DNA from: Neochlamydia sp. S13 | Lineage (GTDB): Bacteria; Chlamydiota; Chlamydiia; Chlamydiales; Parachlamydiaceae | Length of the DNA: 64,000 nt | Assembly (NCBI RefSeq): GCF_000648235.2 | Contig: NZ_AP017977.1 | Location: 682,001-746,000, forward strand | Direction: 5' to 3' | Shown: positions 61,881 to 64,000 of the stretch, piece by piece | Numbering within the stretch: position 1 is the stretch's first letter | Layout of the letters: the number at the start of each line of letters is the position of its first letter | Position numbers and translations under genes: made by a program | The notes under the pieces: generated by a model | Databases searched by the model: none | What the model saw: the letters and a program-made list of their open reading frames with translations, nothing else | What the model was told of the DNA's origin: nothing

Positions 61881-63239
61881 TTAAGCATGTTCCTCTTCTT
61901 CTCTGTAATATGGCTTTTGACCTATACTTAAATAATCTAATCCCTTTTTAACTACTTCTAAAGGATTATATTGATTGCGGCCGTCAAAAAAAACTCTGCC
62001 TTTCATCTGTTTAAGGAGAGCGTCGAAATCCAAAAAGCGGAACTGCTTCCACTCGGTCATCAACACAATTGCATCTACTCCCTCAGCGGCTTCTATTTCG
62101 TCATTACACCAGGTTATAGCGGGATGAGCGGAGATGATCTTTTTAGCATTTTCCATAGCAACCGGATCAAATAAGCGCAAGTGTGCTTGTTGTTGCAATA
62201 ATTGTTGAATCAATACTAAGGAGGGGGCTTCTCGCATATCATCTGTATCAGGCTTAAAAGATAACCCTAAAATAGCAATCGTTTTATTAGCTAAGCCAGA
62301 ATATTTAGCAAAATATTCAATAATTTTATATCCCATTAGCTGTTTTTGCTGTTCATTTACATAGGCTACTGCATCAATAAGTGGTGTGTCATAGCTAACT
62401 TGATCAGCTTGCTTGCGTAATGCAGAAATATCTTTAGGGAGGCAGGAGCCTCCATAACCGGGGCCAGGGTATAAAAATTTGTAGCCAATACGATTATCAG
62501 CTCCAATGCCTCTACGCACTTTATTTATATCTGCTCCTAAATGTTCGCATAAGCCAGCTAATTCATTCATGAAAGAGATGCGTGTAGCTAACATAGCATT
62601 AGCAGCGTATTTAGTCATTTCAGCAGAAGCAATATCCATGATCATCAGCCGCTCATGACTAAGCATGAAAGGACTGTAAATTTCTTGCATGATTTGGGCT
62701 ACCTTCGTCTTATCAGTTCCTATAATCACTCTGTCAGGCTTCATAAAGTCCTGGATAGCACAGCCTTCTTTTAAAAATTCCGGGTTGGAGGCTACATCAA
62801 AATCAATGGACACACCCCTTCTTTGCAGGCCTGCAGCAATGACGCTAGAGACGAGATTAGCAGTTCCTACAGGCACGGTGGATTTGTTAACGATTACCTG
62901 ATAATCTGTCATGTGTTCTGCAATAGCTGCGGCTACATTATGGACAAAACGCAGATCAGCTTCGCCATTTTCCTGATGGGGAGTATCTACACAGATAAAA
63001 CACACTTGGCTCTTGGCTAGAGCTTCAGCATAGCTAGTAGAAAATTTTAAACGTGAGGCTTTCACATTTCTTTTAACCATTTCCTCTAAGCCAGGCTCGT
63101 AAATAGGAATATAGCCTTGTTTAAGCTGATGAATTTTTTTTTCATTGATATCTAGGCATGTCACATGATGACCCATTTCAGCCAAGCAAGTGCCTGACAC
63201 CAAGCCTACATATCCTGTTCCAATAATGAGCAGTTCCAT
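61881..63239 (-). CDS. ugd: UDP-glucose 6-dehydrogenase
   Basis: 452 residues. Rossmann motif IGTGYVGLVSGTCLAEMGH at residues 6-24. NAD and active-site blocks: FICVDTPHQENGEADLRFV, 'NKSTVPVGTANLV', ASNPEFLKEGCAIQDFMKPD and the catalytic-cysteine block YPGPGYGGSCLPKDISAL. The C-terminal domain has ILGLSFKPDTDDMREAPSLV and DGRNQYNPLEV. It oxidises UDP-glucose to UDP-glucuronate, a precursor for acidic surface polysaccharide or for 4-amino-arabinose and UDP-xylose paths. Co-directional with ispA, and near a sugar transferase, which supports a surface glycan role. Confidence 0.95.
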   Translation of the reverse strand: MELLIIGTGYVGLVSGTCLAEMGHHVTCLDINEKKIHQLKQGYIPIYEPGLEEMVKRNVKASRLKFSTSYAEALAKSQVCFICVDTPHQENGEADLRFVHNVAAAIAEHMTDYQVIVNKSTVPVGTANLVSSVIAAGLQRRGVSIDFDVASNPEFLKEGCAIQDFMKPDRVIIGTDKTKVAQIMQEIYSPFMLSHERLMIMDIASAEMTKYAANAMLATRISFMNELAGLCEHLGADINKVRRGIGADNRIGYKFLYPGPGYGGSCLPKDISALRKQADQVSYDTPLIDAVAYVNEQQKQLMGYKIIEYFAKYSGLANKTIAILGLSFKPDTDDMREAPSLVLIQQLLQQQAHLRLFDPVAMENAKKIISAHPAITWCNDEIEAAEGVDAIVLMTEWKQFRFLDFDALLKQMKGRVFFDGRNQYNPLEVVKKGLDYLSIGQKPYYREEEEHA

Positions 63240-63321
63240 AAAAGCCTCTAGCTATATTCAATTTAAGCCCACACATCTTACCAGATGATTTAAAATCCTA
63301 AAAGCAGAAAGGCTTTAAAAT

Positions 63322-64000
63322 TTAAAGATTTAATAGGGGTACAGCAGTCGGACAAGGGGTATGGCTGGGCCGACTTAAACCAAGGTTAAAATAAAGAGCT
63401 ATGCGGTTATCTTTCTTATCATATTCTTTCCTTTGATAAGATAACTTAATATGCCATGCTTTTTGTACAGTAGCTAAAATGTCGATTTCATATTCACTGT
63501 AATTGGGTTCATGGCGGCGGTTCCAGCCATGCCGTGATTCAAATTCTATCGCCCAGTTAGGGTGCCATCGATAAAATAGATGGATTAGCAAAGTATCTCT
63601 TCTATCCGAAAGTTGAGAGTCTTTTAACTTTTTTTCTGAATGGAAAGAATCTAAAATGAAATTTAATTGATCAGCTTTACGCCAAGCAAAAGATCCACGA
63701 TGTCTCCATTCTAAAGATAAGGCTGCCTGACGATTAATCGTCCATTCGTTGCGAAAATTAAAATGATCCCATTGATGGCGTTGCATATCCCAACCTGCAG
63801 TAAAAGTATGACGTAAGGTGGGAAGCAAGTTCCACGTCAAACGGCTGTAAATTTTAGGAGTTGCACGGCGAATGGTGGGAGTGTTAATAAAAGTATGGGC
63901 AAATAGTTGCCATTGCATCCAGCGGTCCAAGCCTTTTCCTTGGCGAGCATAATAAAAGCTATGATCGACTCCCCAAGTAAGCATATTCAACTGGTACCAT
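63322..64000 (-). CDS. Outer-membrane beta-barrel protein, LptD-like C-terminal part (runs off the right edge)
   Basis: At least 226 codons, open to the window edge on the minus strand, so the N-terminus is missing. The visible part alternates hydrophobic/polar residues with many Trp, Tyr and His (WQLFAHTFINTPTIRRATPK, WAIEFESRHGWNRRHEPNYS, EYEIDILATVQKAWHIKLSY), typical of long beta strands in LptD/OstA barrels. The last strands are QRKEYDKKDNRIALYFNLGL, followed by a short proline-rich tail. LptD places LPS in the outer leaflet. Assignment is by barrel style only; another large outer-membrane protein is possible. Confidence 0.5.
   Translation of the reverse strand, partial: WYQLNMLTWGVDHSFYYARQGKGLDRWMQWQLFAHTFINTPTIRRATPKIYSRLTWNLLPTLRHTFTAGWDMQRHQWDHFNFRNEWTINRQAALSLEWRHRGSFAWRKADQLNFILDSFHSEKKLKDSQLSDRRDTLLIHLFYRWHPNWAIEFESRHGWNRRHEPNYSEYEIDILATVQKAWHIKLSYQRKEYDKKDNRIALYFNLGLSRPSHTPCPTAVPLLNL

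Overview
The window is a piece of an AT-rich chromosome from an amoeba-associated chlamydia (family Parachlamydiaceae, most likely Neochlamydia or a close relative). Two things point there. First, three housekeeping blocks follow the order known from Chlamydia trachomatis: lpxD-ompH-bamA-recR with fabH-fabD-fabG-acpP; trxB...acpS; and smpB/dnaN-recF...apbE-folD. Second, the accessory DNA between these blocks is full of eukaryote-like effector candidates: F-box proteins with WD40, LRR or TPR repeats, and a protein-kinase-like protein. The genus is inferred from this style, not proven.

Layout. 1-1728: 3' end of a YggS-type PLP-binding protein and a DAACS dicarboxylate/amino-acid symporter. 1855-6547: decayed accessory DNA with a truncated IS630-type transposase, an orphan ATP-grasp ligase, a HigBA-like toxin-antitoxin pair broken by two frameshifts, and an 87-bp inverted-repeat element. 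6548-16450: four tandem paralogous F-box/WD40 genes. The last three are each preceded by the same N-terminal scrap of a DUF4277 (IS1634-type) transposase, so DNA units of about 2.6 kb have been duplicated, with clear mosaicism between copies. 16756-24988: outer-membrane and LPS biogenesis genes plus recR on the minus strand, and the type II fatty-acid synthesis operon on the plus strand. 24989-26336: a gene-free stretch holding three copies of a small element of about 115 bp with inverted ends.

26337-29807: a 1156-residue protein joining an F-box, a DUF294/GlnD-like nucleotidyltransferase and about eleven TPRs. 30118-34096: a PutP-type and an SLC12-like transporter. 34451-37603: a kinase-like protein, a hypothetical membrane protein and a small one-TM protein. 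37876-39689: trxB coupled to a probable outer-membrane protein. 39889-46367: three F-box/LRR genes (one a frameshifted pseudogene) lying between trxB and acpS. 46737-55397: acpS, an orphan open frame, a membrane protein, rlmH, smpB, dnaN, recF, two conserved unknowns, apbE and folD. 56212-64000: a secreted helical protein, a 165-bp IS66-type MITE with an 8-bp target duplication, rarA, a 2Fe-2S ferredoxin, an MreD-like protein, a sugar transferase, a polyprenyl synthase, UDP-glucose dehydrogenase, and the C-terminal part of an LptD-like barrel.

How it fits together. The conserved blocks supply the envelope (LpxD, Skp, BamA, LptD-like, FAS II with AcpS activating AcpP), replication and repair (DnaN, RecF, RecR, RarA) and nutrient uptake. 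The accessory regions hold eight F-box genes, seven intact. If their proteins are secreted, they could act as substrate adaptors for the amoeba's SCF ubiquitin ligases. Their repeat domains (10 WD repeats, 24-27 LRRs, about 11 TPRs) are visibly being duplicated and recombined. No rRNA, tRNA or CRISPR array was seen.
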